A stretch of 64,000 nucleotides of DNA from Anthostomella pinea. Lineage: Eukaryota > Ascomycota > Sordariomycetes > Xylariales > Xylariaceae. The stretch is taken from contig CAUWAG010000007.1 in NCBI GenBank assembly GCA_963556695.1, positions 1,798,001-1,862,000 of the forward strand. Direction: 5' to 3'. Below the pieces are notes generated by a model that saw only the letters and a list, made by a program, of their open reading frames with translations, ran no database searches and was not told the DNA's origin. The position numbers and the translations under genes were made by a program. Positions 1-10,411 of the stretch are shown here, in pieces (positions within the stretch are counted from its first letter, which is position 1; each line of letters starts with the position of its first letter).

Positions 1-136
1 GACTAGAGAGAAAAGGAAAAGAGAGAGAGATAGGTACAGTAGGAGGTTGCCCCTTTAAGGGGATCCTCTGGTCAGATCCTTCCCCTATTGGGAAGTATCC
101 ACTTGTCATGTGAGAAGGTCTGTGCAGGCCGTCACA
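1..136 (-). mobile_element. Solo LTR, family A, cut by window edge
   Basis: This is the reverse complement of the LTRs at 7469-7681 and 30632-30845; it ends at 136 with CCGTCACA, the inverse of the family start TGTGACGG. The other end lies left of the window, so its target duplication cannot be tested. It abuts a fragment of a different LTR family at 137. Confidence 0.8.
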
Positions 137-178
137 ATACTCGAGTATTATGATTGATCGGTCAAGCCTGTGCCAACA
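137..178 (+). mobile_element. 3' end of a family B LTR, interrupted by family A
   Basis: About 42 bp matching the last part of the LTR at 16715-16916 (shared CTCGAGTATTATGATTGATCG core and CAAGCCT, ending in CAACA versus CCCACA). The rest of this LTR should lie beyond the left edge, on the other side of the inserted family A LTR. This is a nested insertion of one LTR in another. Confidence 0.65.
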
Positions 179-494
179 TATACGGCTTTAATTATTAATA
201 CCTACCTACAGTATTAATATAAAGATATTATTACTATAAATTATTACATAATATATTTTCTATCGATATTGAACTTTTACATAGTTACAAAGGTATCGGT
301 TTTTATAAAGTAGTATGTGATTAATTTTAATAGTAACTTTTAGGGCCCAATGACGTACACTGTCATATCGTCATTCACTGCAGCTCTCCGTGGAGAATGA
401 CGACGCCCACACGGATTGAATCTCGTCCGTCGTGCTAGATGCGACTATATGAACCTCTATCTTCTATATACGTCTAATCCCATATCAAGGCGTA
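179..494. other. AT-rich stretch grading into aquaporin 3' flank
   Basis: 179-345 is AT-rich and ORF-free, like the decayed blocks elsewhere in the window; 346-494 is GC-normal 3' flank of the aquaporin gene. No gene seen. Confidence 0.6.
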
Positions 495-2540
495 TTAATG
501 GAAAGAAGCCGTACTGCCAGCCCGAACATCACTCGGCTGCGGGAACGACAGCCGGTGGTTGCTCAGTCCCATCTCCGAGCCCTGGCGGATGGACATGGTG
601 CGGGTATTGGTACGCACGCTGGGCGTCCCTGGGCCAGGGCGCGGCTGGAACGACAGGCTGCGGTTGGGGCCGGCCCGGAGCTGCTCGAGCTTCTCCGGGT
701 CCTTCTGGGCCAGTTCCTCTACGTCGATGTCGTCGTCTTGACCGGGGTTTGCCATCTGCGTGAACCGGTTAGTGACTGCGCAATGGGGTTGCTTAGGGTA
801 TGGAACGTGGGCTTACCTCGTATTCCAGAGTCTTGATGAAGCGGTAGAATACCACGGCTGCTACGGCGCCGATCACAGGACCCAGCCCTGGAACATTATC
901 AGTATATTTGTTTTGCCAGCGCAAGCATGAAAAACGTGGCTGGACTGGAACTTACAGTAGATCCAGTGTTCCTTATCGAACGCTAGCGTAACCACGCAAG
1001 GACCAAAGCTGCGCGCCGGATTGAGCGAGCCCCCAGTGAACTGTACGGCAACCATCTCGGAGATAAAGAGCGACAAGCCAATACCAATAGGCGCAATGAA
1101 CGTAGCGCGGTGCTTTTCCTTAGCCAACATGAAAATGGTAAAGACCAGCTGGGCCGTACAGACGGCCTCGATGAACACGCCCTCCGCAACGGTCGTCCCC
1201 TGCCCGAGAGTCGTGCGCACATTGAAGTTCTGAGGGAATAGATAGCGCACGATAACCGAAGCAAGAAGCGAACCGAGGATCTGAGAAACGAACAGGAACC
1301 ACGCGCGGGTGAGCGGAATGGCCTTGACCAGGTACATGCCCAGGGTAACGGCCGGGTTAAACAGGCCACCGCTGATACGGAAAAAGACCCAGGCATTAAC
1401 CAGGAGGGAAAAGCCGAATGCGAGCGAGATGTATAACTGCACGTTGACGTCAAAGCCGACCGCTTCGCCCGTCGTGGACTGGGCCGGGGTCTGCGAGCGG
1501 ATGTTGGCCACCTCGGTTCCGGCAAACGCAAACAGCAGGAACATGGTGGTTCCGATTAGCTCGCCCAGGCTCGCGACAAAGTGGTGCTTCAGGTCCGAAT
1601 TCATCCACGCGGTCAGCGGCAGTCGCAACACCTCGGCCTTCTGTTCTACATTGAGGTCTTTCCATCCGAATTCCGGGGCCGCGTCGAAGCCTTGCTGGTC
1701 GAATGCGCTCTCGCCATGGTAGGCGCCGCGCATCTCAAACTGCGGCTGTCTTACGGCCATCTCCTCATCTGGTATGCGCGGAGCTCTGGTGAAGGGCTGC
1801 TGCTGCGGCGTGAGCTGTGGACGGATAGGAGACGCGTCTCGGTCATCGTGGTATGAGTACCGGTTATAGTTCGTGCGCGGCGGGTAGGAGACGGGGCGAT
1901 TTCGACGGGGTCGGGTCTGGCGTGGCGTGGTCCTCTCGTAGTACTGGCCGTCATCCCGGTCTCCATCCTCTCGCTCGTAGGAATCGTCTTCCGCCTCATC
2001 GGGTTCCTGCCAAGTAGGCTTGACAGAGCGCATTGAGCTAGCAGAAGGGGGGACCATGGTGGCAGTGTCGAGTTCCGAGGTGCTGTCGCTCCGCGGGACG
2101 GGCTTTCTTGTCGGCGCCCGGTAGCTCGGGTTTCGGGGCTTCGGTGTGCGCGAGCTCGCACGGGATGCTGACCTGGGCGGTGGAGCCGTTGGGGTGGCCG
2201 TATCTTCCGGAATGGACTCCGCGAAGGAGTTGCGGTTGGGGTTCATAGGCGGCACTTCGGGAGTAGATGCCTGCCCAGCGCTATCAGCTGCGGGCTTGAC
2301 TTGCAGATAGGAGGAAGGCTCTGGCTCTGCGGTTTCCTGGTTGGTGCTTCCCGTCGTGTTCGGGGACACGGACCGGTGCGATGCTGAGGAGAGTTGCTCC
2401 CGATACGATTGCCGAGGAGCGTGAAGAGTGTCCCCAGATTGAGCAGCCAACTCGGCAAGCTGCTCCTTTGACTCTTGTTCTTTAAGACTGGGCAATTCGC
2501 CTGATATCGTACGAGGAAGTGAAGTGTTGCGAAGTGCCAT
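495..2540 (-). CDS. Aquaporin (MIP family) with long cytosolic N-terminus
   Basis: Membrane channel for water or small solutes. Three exons on the minus strand, 2540-956, 887-817 and 755-495, give 638 aa; introns 955-888 and 816-756 have GTAAG donors and CAG acceptors. Residues 1 to about 310 are hydrophilic, Ser/Pro/Arg-rich and probably cytosolic; the MIP channel follows. Both half-helix motifs are visible, FNPAVT at about residue 395 and LNPARS at about 507, so both NPA boxes are intact. The last transmembrane helix lies in the small second exon (VIGAVAAVVFYRFIK), followed by an 87-residue acidic then Ser-rich tail. Reading through without splicing would truncate the sixth helix. Classical aquaporin versus aquaglyceroporin cannot be decided here, although the NPA/NPA pair favours the orthodox type. 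The start at 2540 is the first ATG of the open frame. Confidence 0.93.
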
Positions 2541-4036
2541 TTCAATTCGATAAGGAAGGGTACCTGTATGCTGAATAACAAAACCCTAGCAGGACTGTGA
2601 AGTGTATAAAATGGGCCAGCCAGTAGTTCAAAGTGCAGGAGGATTACGAGTTACGCTGAAGAACCATCTCGGCAAGTATCTAGGGAACGTATGTCATATT
2701 TATTTCCCCGTGCTTCTTCAGACGGAGCTCCGATTTGGTCCTGGTGCAGATCAAGCAGCTGCTCTAATAAACCCACATCCTTCGCAGGCAATAGAGACAA
2801 GGAGATGCCGGCAAGTGCAGATGAAGCACCGTCTGAGCTCAAGGCAAGCCTCACGCGACACCCCAGATCGTCTGTCGGGATGAGCGCTGCAATTGTCTGT
2901 TAGCTTCGGCCTTGCTCTCATCAAGATCACCAATAGGCCGATGACTCCGTTGGGCTTCAGAGTGGCAAAGCTTATCAGTGGCTGTAAAGCACAGCAGTAA
3001 CCACAGGAACAAACAGATCGACGCCTAGGTATATTGCGAATGTTGGTGAAACCATCGTCAACCGTCGCAATCAGAGCCGAGCGCAACGGACCGGATGGGG
3101 TGGACCAGACCTGGTGAATGCCTCTTTCGGGCTTCTAGAAACTTTTAGCTTATGCTCTAGATACTAGTCGGCCTCGGATAACTTCGTAGGCAAAATAGCT
3201 GGGGGATGTCCCCTGGTATTAGATAGTAGCATGAGCACTGATGCGTGACGAGCGCATGGACATTGGACAGTACCGTATGGAGCGACGCTCGTCGATGTCG
3301 ATCCATCCGCTAGCAGCCCTCATCGTCTCTCCCAGTCAGCTCATCAGACGGGACGATCAGATGCGACTGCTGTGTGTACTGTTCAACGGGTCCAATATGT
3401 CACGCCAAGGTGAACATTTTTCATCCTGAGACGATGGTGACGCTTGAGTTGTCGACTAACTCAAACAACATCCAGCTAGTCAAACTAGTCCAGGGCTGAA
3501 ATAAGACTACGGGTAGCGCCGACCAAGTGTAATCTAAACATGGGAACATCCAACAACCTGGAAGTCATCAGTGCCGTCGAGTGCTTTGAAGTGGCAGATG
3601 GCAGATGGCAGATAGTCGCCAACATGACGACGCGATTTGGCATTGGCATTTCGATGCTGAAATGACCAAGCTGAGCCACAACCAGCCACATCCACCAGCC
3701 ACAGCTTCCGTCGGTAATCGGGATGGAGTTAAATTGATCTATCTCCAGACACCTCACCGTCAACCCGGTTCCTTTCCCATCCATCAACAATCCACGCGAA
3801 TATGATGCTGCTCAATAAGACCAAGTCACGCATAGCGAGCATGTATCCGAAACTCCCTTATCCTAGGTAGTACTTCCCGCTTTTGCGCCATAATTGGCTT
3901 ACAGCGTCGACGTGTGAGTATCACCTGGGCCCTGGCCACATGCTGCAACAGGCAGCCTGGCAAACACTCTCTACCGTACAGAGCCATAATATCCTTCCAA
4001 TTGAAGCTTTGCTCTTCTCTCAAACTAGACGAAACA
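2541..4036. promoter_or_regulatory. Divergent intergenic region, no gene seen
   Basis: About 1.5 kb between the divergently oriented aquaporin and acyltransferase genes. GC-normal, with only short overlapping ORFs on both strands and none with recognisable protein features. It presumably holds both promoters. I could not identify a specific regulator site. Confidence 0.5.
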
Positions 4037-5449
4037 ATGGCAGCGACTGCAAGCGAGACAGCCCTGTCGCCCTTTGACAGGCTTATGCCGAGAGTCTACG
4101 TGCGACAGATACTCTGCTTTCCTTCAACAGATCCGAATGCCTTGAGAGCGCTCAAAGATGGTCTGGCTGGAGTAGTGAGAGATGTTCCATACCTACAATC
4201 CAGCGTTGTCTGTACCGGAGCAGGGGCATCACAGAGATCAGCTGCACTAAGCTCACCTTGCCAGGCTCTAGACGACCTGTTTACAGGGAACAACCTCTCA
4301 AGTCATATTGAATATGCGCAGTTGAAGGCGGACAACTTCCCCCCTGCGGCACTAATGGCATCTGGCATTGTCCCTGCGGACACGCAACCCCCCTACCCGG
4401 ATCCTGCGCCGGTCTTCCGTGCGAGGCTGTCTCTGGTGAAGGGCGGTTTCCTCCTCTGCATTGCTCTTCACCACAGCACCACTGATATTACGGGATTCGA
4501 TACCCTGCTGAAGATATGGGCTTCAAACTGTCGCGCTGGGTCTTTCCGACCAGTTGGGTTTGATCCGAGCTGGATGGACCGGCGAGTACTCCTCGAGCCA
4601 CACAATACTACCCGAACGCCGCCACATAACATCCCCGGGCTGCTTCATATCCAGACACCTGCGGAGGCTTCAAGACGCGTCACCACTCGGTCAAGCAGTG
4701 AAGAATGGCAAACGGCCATTTTCTACTTTCCACAGCGAGGCCTCCGCGATCTGAAACGGAAGGTGAACGAGCTTCTGGTCTCTGATGGAACTGCTGGCTG
4801 GGTATCAACTTGGGACGCTCTGACTACGCTCCTATGGGGCGCTGTTCTTGGGGCTGAACTGAACGATCATGACCATAATCCTACCACCACTCACTTGAGC
4901 AAGGCCACGAGCACGATCGGCTTCCCTGTGGACTTCCGCTCTAAGCTTCACCCGCCCCTTCCCCAGGGCTACCTAGGCGCTGCCTTCGCCATGACCAGTG
5001 CCACGGCCTTGCGCGACGACATCATATCCCTCTCCAACGATGCAGGCTCAAGCTCTGTCCCCGCGGTAGCGCGGGTCGCCACGGCAATACGCGCGTCTCT
5101 CAATCGCGTCAACGACGCCAGTGTTCGAGATACCCTGGCATATCTCAACCATAATCCAGACCAGCCCTCCATCATTCTGGGCCCACCGCATGACGGTATC
5201 TCGATTGTCTCGTGGGCTGACCAGAGCGTGTACGAGCTGGATTGGGGAGTTGCAGTAGGACGCTGCGATGCTGTTCGGCTCCCCAAGCTGCCGAACAAGA
5301 GGTACCCGATCGTTCTCCCACGCGTGCCCGACGTCGGTGACGATGGAGGGGGATTGGAAGTCATAATCTGTCTTGAAAAGAGCGTCATGGAAAGGTTTGC
5401 AAGTAGCGGGCCGATAGCACGATACGCAGTATTGCGGTGTATTTCGTGA
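4037..5449 (+). CDS. BAHD/trichothecene-acetyltransferase-like O-acyltransferase
   Basis: Probable acyl-CoA-dependent acyltransferase of the Transferase family (PF02458; BAHD, trichothecene 3-O-acetyltransferase-like), usually soluble and acting on alcohols or amines of secondary metabolites. Single exon, 470 aa, the usual family length. The catalytic HxxxD motif is HHSTTD, with His146 and Asp150; near the C-terminus DWGVAVG at about 402-408 stands where the family has DFGWG, a degenerate but recognisable version. I chose the ATG at 4037 (context GAAACAATGG) rather than the in-frame ATG at 3914: the extra 41 residues are not BAHD-like and the family begins just before the DRLMPRVYVRQILCF-type segment. 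No biosynthetic backbone gene is nearby, so its substrate is unknown. Confidence 0.85.
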   Translation: MAATASETALSPFDRLMPRVYVRQILCFPSTDPNALRALKDGLAGVVRDVPYLQSSVVCTGAGASQRSAALSSPCQALDDLFTGNNLSSHIEYAQLKADNFPPAALMASGIVPADTQPPYPDPAPVFRARLSLVKGGFLLCIALHHSTTDITGFDTLLKIWASNCRAGSFRPVGFDPSWMDRRVLLEPHNTTRTPPHNIPGLLHIQTPAEASRRVTTRSSSEEWQTAIFYFPQRGLRDLKRKVNELLVSDGTAGWVSTWDALTTLLWGAVLGAELNDHDHNPTTTHLSKATSTIGFPVDFRSKLHPPLPQGYLGAAFAMTSATALRDDIISLSNDAGSSSVPAVARVATAIRASLNRVNDASVRDTLAYLNHNPDQPSIILGPPHDGISIVSWADQSVYELDWGVAVGRCDAVRLPKLPNKRYPIVLPRVPDVGDDGGGLEVIICLEKSVMERFASSGPIARYAVLRCIS

Positions 5450-7092
5450 CGCTGTTGGCGGTTGCGAACGGGTTGTTGCATCGAAGTCTCTTTACATGGT
5501 CTCCAAGACTGGTTGTCAAATGTCAGCATCTCTCTTTCTCGGTGCCGTCTACCAGGAGTGCTGCCGTGAAGGTTACAGCCCCATTCTAGCACGTGCATAC
5601 CTGGAAAGCTGGTGGTATGAAGCGCGGCTGGGATGAGACTTCGTCTCTGACCAGATTCTGAGTTAGCCAACCTCATGCCGATTTTGGGGGCGTATCGAAG
5701 AAGATATCTCCAGTGATCCCCCTCGCGCAACGCAGGAGTTGCAGAGAGTGATGATTCTGTCGTCTTCTTAAGGTCGTCTTCGTAGGGTCAGTCGAATGCA
5801 CACGTCAGTTCGGCGCTCTTGAAACTGCGTTGGTGGGCAAGCCGAGTGTCTTCGAGGCCGATAACCACGTCGTTCAGGGATCTCTGGCGTAAATTTACAT
5901 ATGAACCACAGTGTGTTGTTTGGAGGAGGTAAGAGACTGTAACAATCAGATCAGTCCTCGTACCAATCTCGAATGAGTCGGACCTGCTTTCGCACAGTGA
6001 AAACCAAAGACTGCCTCATGTGAATGATCCAGAGAAATGGGCCATATGCGTTGCCCACGAGTCGCAGAACCTGACTCCGCGACATCGAAACATCTTAATT
6101 TCCCAAAAGAAGTGATTCAAGACACTTCTAATCCGACAAGCCTCTTTAAACCCTTCTTCTCCAGTGGTTGGCAGAACTACAGCCTCTACCGAATCACCAA
6201 GTCTCCTGTTGAACATTCACCGCGCGGAGCGCTATGTTGTTGTATTTGCATCAGATGTGAGGCAGTTGTATGTACTATGGAGAGATGGTAGATCCAGTAG
6301 ATCTCATGCAAGGAGATACTTGAACAACACACTCGCATTGAATCACACAATACTTTGATATACCTATGTACGACTGCTAAATGTTTTCTTGGGGCTTGCC
6401 GCACTTCGCCATGTGACTGCAAAGGAGACAACCACCTGACACTCGTGGAGCCTTGAAGCCAACATCTTCGTAGGAATGACCGCGTTTCGTGGACAAATAC
6501 TATGGAATATTCTGAAGAATGAAGTGATGACATGTCCTTGGGTTCCTGAACATCCTCCGATGGACTCTTTACATTCACCATCCCCGGCATAAAATGCTAC
6601 AACAAATTTACATTCACCAAGGCATGTCGTGTTGCCAAGTTGGTCATCTTGGATGTTTCACCAAGGTCAAGTCCTTGTAAAGAAGTTTATAAATAATGCC
6701 AGAGTGCTCTTTGAGTTACATTATGCACTCTGAGAACCAAGATAACTTCCACCTACGCATATACCCAGACCATACATATTCTGTTACAACGATCAACAGC
6801 GAAGACACGACTGTGCCTTGTGGGTAGCGGTTCCAGAATCGGGACCAAGGTAACGAATGGTGGCTATTGGTCTGGATTCTGGAAGTTGCTTAATTGAAAG
6901 AAAGGATGGGTGGTGTCCCCATCCTAGAAGTAGCTATCATCCCAGTTGGGTACGAATCTGGTACAAACGGGTACCAGTTGGGCTCCAAGGTACCTTGTAC
7001 CCTGGTCCGTGACCCATCCGTCATTGTGGCTGGAAATGGGGTTGAAGAGCCACACGACTGCCACAGCTTTGCACACCGAGGCATTTGACAAC
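5450..7092. other. Intergenic, no gene seen
   Basis: GC-normal to mildly AT-rich sequence with short ORFs in all frames and no recognisable product. The last 150 bp lie upstream of the split DUF6914-like gene and contain a cluster of GGTAC/GTACC palindromes (about 6948-7003). Confidence 0.5.
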
Positions 7093-7468
7093 ATGCCGAG
7101 CTACGAGAAAGTAAACCGCCCCAAGACCGGCAAGCTGTACATGGCGCTTCAGAAACGATGGCTTGGAGGATATGTACGTACTTACACGCCCGCATGTTCT
7201 CTTGTAGAAATCTTACATGCGGACCTTCGCCTATCAACAACGCTGACCGCCCTAGCATTGGTCCCTTGTTACCTACATGTTCGACCACAGCTACCGTTCT
7301 CATCACGTCGACAACAATCATCCCCAGACTCTGCCAAGCGATGGATGGCAGTTCGAAGTCGGGGACTTGGATCCTGCCACGAAGTCAAAGCTTGTCATCC
7401 TCTACGAGGTCGCCGACCTTGATGGTCTGGACTTCGTCAATATCACGGCTTACCATCCCCCCCATACA

Positions 7469-7681
7469 TGTGACGGCCTGCATAGACCTCCCACATGACA
7501 AGCGGATACTTCCCAATAGGGGAAGGATCTGACCAGAGGATCCCCTTAAAGGGGCAACCTCCCACTGTACCTATCTCTCTCTCTCTCTTCCTTTCTTCTC
7601 TAGTCTTGATATTCTCGTCAATAGAGTAATAGCTGCTTGCTGCAGGCCATGTCCCAGCTCCCCAGTATGCTCGCCGTGACA
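7469..7681 (+). mobile_element. Solo LTR, family A (213 bp)
   Basis: Starts TGTGACGG, ends CCGTGACA, and is flanked by the perfect 5-bp duplication ATACA (7464-7468 and 7682-7686). Closely matches 30632-30845 and the inverse of 1-136. It lies inside the left TIR of the transposon at 7453-9609. Confidence 0.93.
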
Positions 7682-7699
7682 ATACATCTCGTACACCCC

Positions 7700-7872
7700 T
7701 GTCAGATTTGAGCCAATCGTGAGAGTGAAGTGTGTGTGTGTATTCTCTCTGTCTGGAGTGTCCTCGTGCGACCGTGGCAGTTTTGTGCCAAAGGGGGCTA
7801 GATTGGGACGGAACAACTAGGTTCCGTTGTCTACCTGTCAAGGTGCCCTCTGGGGTCACCTTAAATCCAACA
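7700..7872 (+). mobile_element. Solo LTR-like insertion, family C (173 bp)
   Basis: Starts TGTCAGATTTG, ends AAATCCAACA, with the perfect 5-bp duplication ACCCC (7695-7699 and 7873-7877). It is the second of three insertions in the same TIR; no other copy is seen in the window, so assignment as an LTR rests on the TG...CA ends and the 5-bp duplication. Confidence 0.85.
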
Positions 7873-7884
7873 ACCCCCACATCT

Positions 7885-8034
7885 TGTTTAATACACAGAT
7901 GTTGATGGATTCTCTTGATTGTTCTTGTTCTGCGTACAGAGATTGATCATCTGTCTTCTTGGTGGGTCAGATGCCCCGTGCGTCTCTGCCACACTGGAGA
8001 TCTTCCGGTGTCTATTTCCGGCTCCCATTCAACA
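7885..8034 (+). mobile_element. Solo LTR, family D (150 bp, Copia-like ends)
   Basis: Starts TGTTTAATACAC, ends ATTCAACA, with the perfect 5-bp duplication CATCT (7880-7884 and 8035-8039). Same family as the inverted pair at 23669-23972. The terminal TGTTGAAT/ATTCAACA of the family resembles Copia/Ty1-type LTR ends. Confidence 0.9.
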
Positions 8035-9849
8035 CATCTCGTACAGCAAAACCCCGCATTCGCCACCAAAACACCCCCTTAATCACCCATTTATAAATGA
8101 AGTTATTTAAGCCAGAAATATAGCAAATTATCATTCAAAAGCGTTAAAGTCGCTTATGCGTAATATTTAGCCGGCGCGCGAATAGCCTGCCCAGATCGTA
8201 ATAGCCAAAGTTTTTTAGATAGCTTTTAAAACGTTCTCATTAAAAGGCTTATCTTCATTTTTCTTTTCGTTTTATGATTTAATGTTTATTTCATTTTATA
8301 TTTTTACGCGTATAGTAAGTATGAATAATAATATATATCTAAAATAAATTTTGTTCCTGTTTTAAACTTTTTATTAAATTAAAGATTTTTTTTTATTTTT
8401 TAATCGTAAGTAGTTTAATTTAAATTTGAAGGCTTAATCTTCCTAATTTTTTAACAATTTCGGGTTTTTTTTATTTAAAATGTAGTAATTATTTTTCAAA
8501 ACCTTAACTTAGTTTTTAAAGATTTATTTTTATCGAAATCTGTGATTTAATAGCTTGTAATAGAAATCTGCTAATCTTTTAGTTTAAAGCCTTTAAAATA
8601 TTAAGCTCAAAGGGTTTTCAGAAAAAAATCTTTTCAATTTAAAGTTTTTCAATTACAGAAGTATTTTTAATAAAAAAGATTTAGTTACAGTTTTGATGTG
8701 TTTTTAAAAAAACTTTTTTAGTAATCTTATTACTAAGATCGAAAAAGTCGATATTTGTAAGTCTTATTAGATTTTTAAAAAAATTAAAAGAGTAAGTATA
8801 GTTATTAAAATCCGATATAATACTGTTTTTATTGAATTTATAAATATTCTTTTATTTTACTTAGTTAATTTCTTTAAACAACCTAATTAATTAATTTAAG
8901 TATGAAGCCTTTATAACATATGACTTTAAATTTTTATTAATTTTAATATTAATTAAAAGGTTATAACGTTTAAAACCTACTAGTAAAACATTTTTTAAAA
9001 GGCCTTTATTCCTTTCTTCTTTTGGTATTTTTTCTATTTATTTTATATATTAAAAATTATAAAAAGGCTAAGCTTAAATTTTTTCAAACCAAAATTTATT
9101 TTATTATAATACTTTTATAAAATGAAAAAAGGTTTTATTAATATATATATCTTTTAATCTATAAACGTTTAGTATTTTACATATTGAATAGCGTCATAAT
9201 AAAAACGCCGTAATTTTAAACACTTTTTTATGACGAGAAGTTTTTATTTATAATATTTAAAATAATATCCGCTATTTTATCCTTTATATACGGTTTAAAA
9301 ACCATTTTAAGCGGTCATACGATGTTACGATGTATATAAAATAAGGCTTTAAACGAAGCTTAAATATTTAAAAATCTCTATCTGAGGTAAAAAACACGAG
9401 GTAACTAATAATTAATTACGTATACTGCACGGGGTAAACTTTATACTATAAGAAAACTTAAAATCAAGGCTATTAAAAATATCAGGTATATTTCAAATAG
9501 CTTTAATATCGAGCTTAAAGCGTATAAGTAAACACATAAAGGTTTAAGTGGTAGTGGTGGGGTTTTGCTGTACGAGATGTGGGGGTGTACGAGATGTATG
9601 GGGGGATGGTACCTGAGGGCGAGAGGGTCGGCTATCAAGGAGAGAGATGAACACCAGAGAATCGGCGGGAGACTCACGTGCAGAACGTGGGCTCTGGCAA
9701 TGTTGAGAGGACTAAGCGATGAGGGTATTATCAACTTTAGATACGCCTCTGTCGGCGCTATCGAGGCGTCTGCGAACGAAGCGGCTGAAGCTTATAAGGA
9801 GAACAGCGGCCAGGCCACCTTTACCGTCGTCAGGTATTGGAGGCCGTGA

Positions 9850-10411
9850 TGTGGGATTGAGACGTGAAGATGGGGACTTTGGTGGTGGTGAGGGTGCTCA
9901 TTGGGCAGGGCATGGATCTGTACATATTTATTGGATAATAATTTGCATTTATTCATGAAACCCGGAGTAAGTGTAGACCTAGATAAAAAAGCCTTACGGA
10001 CAGGGAGGGGCGTGGATGCGTATATACCAGGTCAATTTCATATCAGGGAGCATTACTATCTCAGCAGCGTAGCGACGATCACCGCTTTTGATTTTTCTAC
10101 TATCCGCCTTTGTTTCCTTTGTTATGTGCAAAGGAAAATACAATACCTATTGTTTTGACTTGGTTATTGTCGGAATATTTTCATGTCAAAGAAAACTGCC
10201 TTGGCAATAATTGAACAATGCGCTTGTTATTATCATTCTATCATGAATCAGAACAGCTTTATAGCCCCTAGATTGCTAGTAATATAAAAGATTGTTCTAT
10301 CACGTCTCCTCAAGACCAACATCTCCAAATTAACTTACATTCCTCAATTGCAATTGAAATCCACAATTACAACCGAGGTTTATCATCGTAACCAAAAAGC
10401 AAACCAACGCA
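9850..10411. other. Intergenic, no gene seen
   Basis: 3' flank of the split gene and 5' flank of the HAD-like pseudogene. Moderately AT-rich, with no coding signal and no transposon ends recognised. Confidence 0.5.

Larger units (their letters stand above)
7453..9609. mobile_element. TA-flanked TIR transposon (Tc1/mariner-like), RIP-decayed
   Basis: A DNA transposon inserted at TA (7451-7452 and 9610-9611). Its ends are inverted repeats of about 52 bp beginning CCATCCCCCC and each containing two copies of ACATCTCGTACA followed by GCAAAACCCC, probably transposase-binding repeats. The left TIR is split by three solo LTRs (7469-7681, 7700-7872, 7885-8034); the right TIR (about 9558-9609) is uninterrupted and serves as the empty-site reference. 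Without the LTRs and their duplications the element is about 1.6 kb. The interior (about 8060-9553) is extremely AT-rich with no ORF, so the transposase cannot be read. Confidence 0.85.
7093..9849 (+). pseudogene. DUF6914-like gene split by a TA-flanked transposon
   Basis: A small fungal gene of unknown function cut in two. Exon 1 is 7093-7173. A canonical intron spans 7174-7255 (GTACGT donor, GCTGACC branch, CTAG acceptor). Exon 2 runs from 7256 to the TA at 7451-7452 and resumes at 9612 to the stop at 9847-9849. Removing 7453-9611 (element plus one TA) restores one uninterrupted frame of 171 codons with no stop. The N-terminal half has KLYMAL and, across the splice, GYHWSLV; the C-terminal half has GRLTCRTWALAML, the layout I associate with DUF6914 (a YHW.L motif early, a C-R-T/I-W motif late). 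The family call is from memory of the pattern, not a search. Both halves are free of RIP-like stops, so the break may be recent. Confidence 0.82.

Noticed and set aside
3914..4036. Upstream in-frame ATG that would lengthen the acyltransferase by 41 residues
   Set aside because: The added residues do not resemble the family N-terminus and the ATG at 4037 has a better context and gives the usual length.
8056..9553. Possible centromere or origin because of extreme AT content
   Set aside because: It is bounded by transposon inverted repeats and a TA duplication; RIP-type decay of an element explains the composition.
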